This document shows, in pieces, positions 12,021 to 13,512 of a stretch of 13,512 nucleotides of DNA; the stretch's first letter is position 1; every line of letters starts with the position of its first letter. The notes below the pieces were generated by a model. It had not been told where the DNA came from, searched no databases, and saw only the letters and a list, made by a program, of their open reading frames with translations. Origin of the DNA: Bacillota bacterium (lineage in GTDB: Bacteria > Bacillota > Clostridia > Lachnospirales > Lachnospiraceae); NCBI GenBank assembly GCA_023411225.1, contig JAEYPA010000117.1, positions 1 to 13,512 on the forward strand. Reading direction: 5' to 3'. The translations under genes were made by a program, and so were the position numbers.

Positions 12021-13067
12021 ATGGAAAATAAGGAACAGCACAAACGGAGGGCTCGGTATAAAGGGACTCATCCTAGAAATTATAAAGAAAAATATAAAGA
12101 GCTTCAACCGGAAAAGTATGCAGAGACAATAGAAAAAGTGAAGAGTAAGGGAAGTACACCAGCAGGTATGCATATTTCTATCATGGTGGAGGAAATTCTA
12201 GATTTTCTAAAGATTCAACCAGGGCAGATTGGTTTAGATGCAACACTGGGTTATGGAGGGCATACTAGAAAAATGCTTGAGTGTTTAGAATCCAAAGGTC
12301 ACATTTATGCGTTGGATGTAGACCCAATTGAGTCAGCCAAAACCAAAGTTCGTTTAGAAGGTTATGGATTTGGCCCAGAGATAGTCACTGTAATGCTACA
12401 GAATTTTGTAAATATCGATAAGGTTTCGGAGCAGGCAGGATTGTTTAATTTTGTTCTGGCTGATCTTGGGGTATCTTCCATGCAGATTGATAATCCGGAT
12501 CGGGGATTTTCTTATAAACAGGAAGGGCCTTTGGATTTACGTCTCAATCCTGAGAAGGGAATCTCTGCAGCGGAACGATTAAAGACAATATCTCAGCCAG
12601 AATTAGAAGGTATGCTTATTGAAAATTCGGATGAACCTTATGCAGCTGAGATATCTAGAGCCATTATAAAGAAACGTAAAAAAGGTCAGGGTATATCCAC
12701 AACCACAGACCTTTACCATATTATTGAAGAAGTGCTATCCTTTGTACCAGCTGACAAGCGAAAAGATACAATAAAAAAGACTTGTCAGAGAACCTTTCAG
12801 GCGTTACGTATTGATGTCAATAATGAATTTGAGGTGCTGGAAGAATTCTTGGAAAAACTTCCAAATGTATTGGATAAAGGTGGTCGTGTAGCTATCCTAA
12901 CATTCCATTCAGGCGAGGATCGTCTAGTGAAGAAATCCTTTAAACAGCTTTACCGTGAGGGAGTCTATAGTGAGATTGCTACTGATGTTGTTCGACCATC
13001 TGCTGAAGAATGTGCCATGAATGGTCGAGCACGTTCTACCAAAATGCGATGGGCCATCAAAGCTTAG
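12021..13067 (+). CDS. rsmH2: RsmH-type 16S rRNA cytosine-N4 methyltransferase (RsmH2 paralogue)
   Basis: SAM-dependent methyltransferase of the RsmH/MraW family, which methylates N4 of C1402 in the 16S rRNA decoding centre. The 348-aa protein has a basic extension of about 45 residues before the usual start of homology (GMHISIMVEEIL). Motif I is DATLGYGGHT (73-82). Further family motifs are ADLGVSSMQID (147-157), RGFSY (161-165), PLDLRLN (170-176), RTFQALRIDVNNEF (257-270), FHSGEDRLVKK (295-305) and GRARSTKMRWA (335-345). The usual DMRMD and FHSLEDR are altered to DLRLN and FHSGEDR. It lies outside a division/cell-wall cluster, beside a GntR regulator, as for second copies in other Clostridia. 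GAGGA at 12011-12015 supports ATG 12021. Whether it shares the C1402 target is not certain. Confidence 0.9.
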   Translation: MENKEQHKRRARYKGTHPRNYKEKYKELQPEKYAETIEKVKSKGSTPAGMHISIMVEEILDFLKIQPGQIGLDATLGYGGHTRKMLECLESKGHIYALDVDPIESAKTKVRLEGYGFGPEIVTVMLQNFVNIDKVSEQAGLFNFVLADLGVSSMQIDNPDRGFSYKQEGPLDLRLNPEKGISAAERLKTISQPELEGMLIENSDEPYAAEISRAIIKKRKKGQGISTTTDLYHIIEEVLSFVPADKRKDTIKKTCQRTFQALRIDVNNEFEVLEEFLEKLPNVLDKGGRVAILTFHSGEDRLVKKSFKQLYREGVYSEIATDVVRPSAEECAMNGRARSTKMRWAIKA

Positions 13068-13083
13068 AATATCGTAATATGAG

Positions 13084-13120
13084 CTTCAAGTTCTTGTTTA
13101 ACAAGGGCTTGAAGTTTTTT
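13084..13120 (+). terminator. Rho-independent terminator of the rsmH paralogue
   Basis: CTTCAAG-TT-CTTG (13084-13096) pairs with CAAG-GG-CTTGAAG (13102-13114), including two U-G pairs, around a 5-nt loop (TTTAA). Six T residues follow. It starts 17 nt after the stop codon. Confidence 0.88.
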
Positions 13121-13129
13121 ATTTTCTTG

Positions 13130-13159
13130 TTGACAGTGGAAAAGAGTAGTGATATTATT
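13130..13159 (+). promoter_or_regulatory. Promoter of the GntR-family gene
   Basis: A perfect TTGACA (13130-13135) is followed after 18 bp by TATTAT (13154-13159). The -10 box overlaps the left edge of the long palindrome at 13156-13191, so a bound regulator would compete with RNA polymerase. Confidence 0.68.
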
Positions 13160-13191
13160 AGGTTAATTAGTTGACTAATTAACCTAATAAG
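13156..13191. promoter_or_regulatory. 36-bp perfect palindrome, likely GntR operator
   Basis: TTATTAGGTTAATTAGT (13156-13172) and its exact reverse complement (13175-13191) flank a 2-nt TG centre. It overlaps the -10 box and transcription start of the following gene and has no T-run. Autoregulation through a symmetric operator is usual for YtrA-type GntR proteins. The assignment to this regulator is inference from position. Confidence 0.75.
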
Positions 13192-13228
13192 CAAAAACGA
13201 AAGGATACTTATAAAGGAGATTTTCGGG

Positions 13229-13512
13229 ATGATTGAAAACACGACACCAATGTTTATTCAAATAAAAGAGAAGATTAAAGATGACATTATGGCAGGAGTT
13301 TATCAGGTGGATGAGCTAATCATTTCCACTACCCAGATTGCAAAACTATTCTCGGTCAATCCTGCAACTGCAGTAAAAAGCGTTAGTTTTCTACAGGATG
13401 AGGGAATCGTGTACAAGAAGAAAGGGATTGGGATGTGTGTGTCAAAAGAAGCAAAAAATTTGATTATAAAAGAGAGAACGGCGCAGTTTTATGATCAGGT
13501 AATTATCACTGC
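13229..13512 (+). CDS. GntR-family transcriptional regulator, YtrA subfamily (partial, runs off the window)
   Basis: The first 94 codons of a winged-helix regulator are present. MIENTTPMFIQIKEKIKDDI (1-20) and the following GVYQVDELI form the typical YtrA-type opening. The helix-turn-helix follows: TTQIAKLFSVNPATAVKSVS (34-53), then FLQDEGIVYKKKGIGMCV (54-71), with the wing at KKKGIGM. The visible part beyond (VSKEAKNLIIKERTAQFYDQ) matches the short C-terminal dimerisation helices of YtrA proteins, which usually total about 120-130 aa. Such regulators normally control an ABC transporter encoded just downstream, here outside the window. AAAGGAGA at 13213-13220 has 8-nt spacing to ATG 13229. 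A consensus promoter and a 36-bp palindrome precede it, indicating autoregulation. Confidence 0.88.
   Translation, partial: MIENTTPMFIQIKEKIKDDIMAGVYQVDELIISTTQIAKLFSVNPATAVKSVSFLQDEGIVYKKKGIGMCVSKEAKNLIIKERTAQFYDQVIIT

Noticed and set aside
1..13512. CRISPR arrays, insertion sequences, tRNA or rRNA genes
   Set aside because: No regularly spaced repeats, transposase or integrase motifs, or cloverleaf/rRNA signatures were seen on either strand.

Overview
The window is AT-rich and Gram-positive in style, with strong AGGAGG-type ribosome binding sites and hairpin-plus-T-run terminators. The gene families present are a MATE transporter, a long SPFH protein, a YhaO/YhaN-like SbcD-SbcC pair, a second RsmH-type methyltransferase and a YtrA-type GntR regulator. 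Together they suggest a Clostridia member, most likely of the Lachnospiraceae. This is inference from protein content; no rRNA is present.

Left part (1-4780): a possible leftward membrane-protein start lies at the edge, followed by a complete MATE efflux transporter. A flotillin-like SPFH/band 7 protein comes next, with its own extended -10 promoter and a strong terminator. Facing it is a leftward two-gene operon of small unknown membrane proteins.

Middle (4779-8549): two tightly spaced rightward genes encode an SbcD-like metallophosphoesterase and an SbcC/Rad50-like ATPase. The ATPase carries a transmembrane hairpin at the tip of its coiled coil where SbcC has a zinc hook, as in B. subtilis YhaN. 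The pair probably forms a membrane-tethered DNA-end processing complex.

Accessory islet (8550-11954): this stretch is full of decayed genes. They are an unknown rightward gene broken by frameshifts and a nonsense codon (8635-9110), the middle part of an aldo/keto reductase on the minus strand (9147-9362), and a TetR-family regulator lacking its DNA-binding part (11491-11954). Among them sits an apparently live three-gene unit: a peptidase E-like protein, an XRE-type regulator and a VanZ-like membrane protein with an atypical C-terminus. Its promoter (9440-9468) is followed by two tandem copies of a short operator-like sequence. The same ACTT-NN-ARGT core recurs in a 22-bp palindrome next to the aldo/keto reductase remnant.

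Right part (12021-13512): a complete RsmH paralogue ends in a clear terminator. It is followed by a consensus promoter overlapped by a perfect 36-bp palindrome, in front of a GntR (YtrA subfamily) regulator that runs off the window. The palindrome is probably that regulator's autoregulatory operator.

No rRNA, tRNA, CRISPR array, transposase or integrase was seen. Nothing here is clearly a new system. The best leads are the membrane-hairpin SbcCD pair, the three-fold repeat in the SPFH protein, the shared operator core at 9364-9507 and the GntR palindrome.
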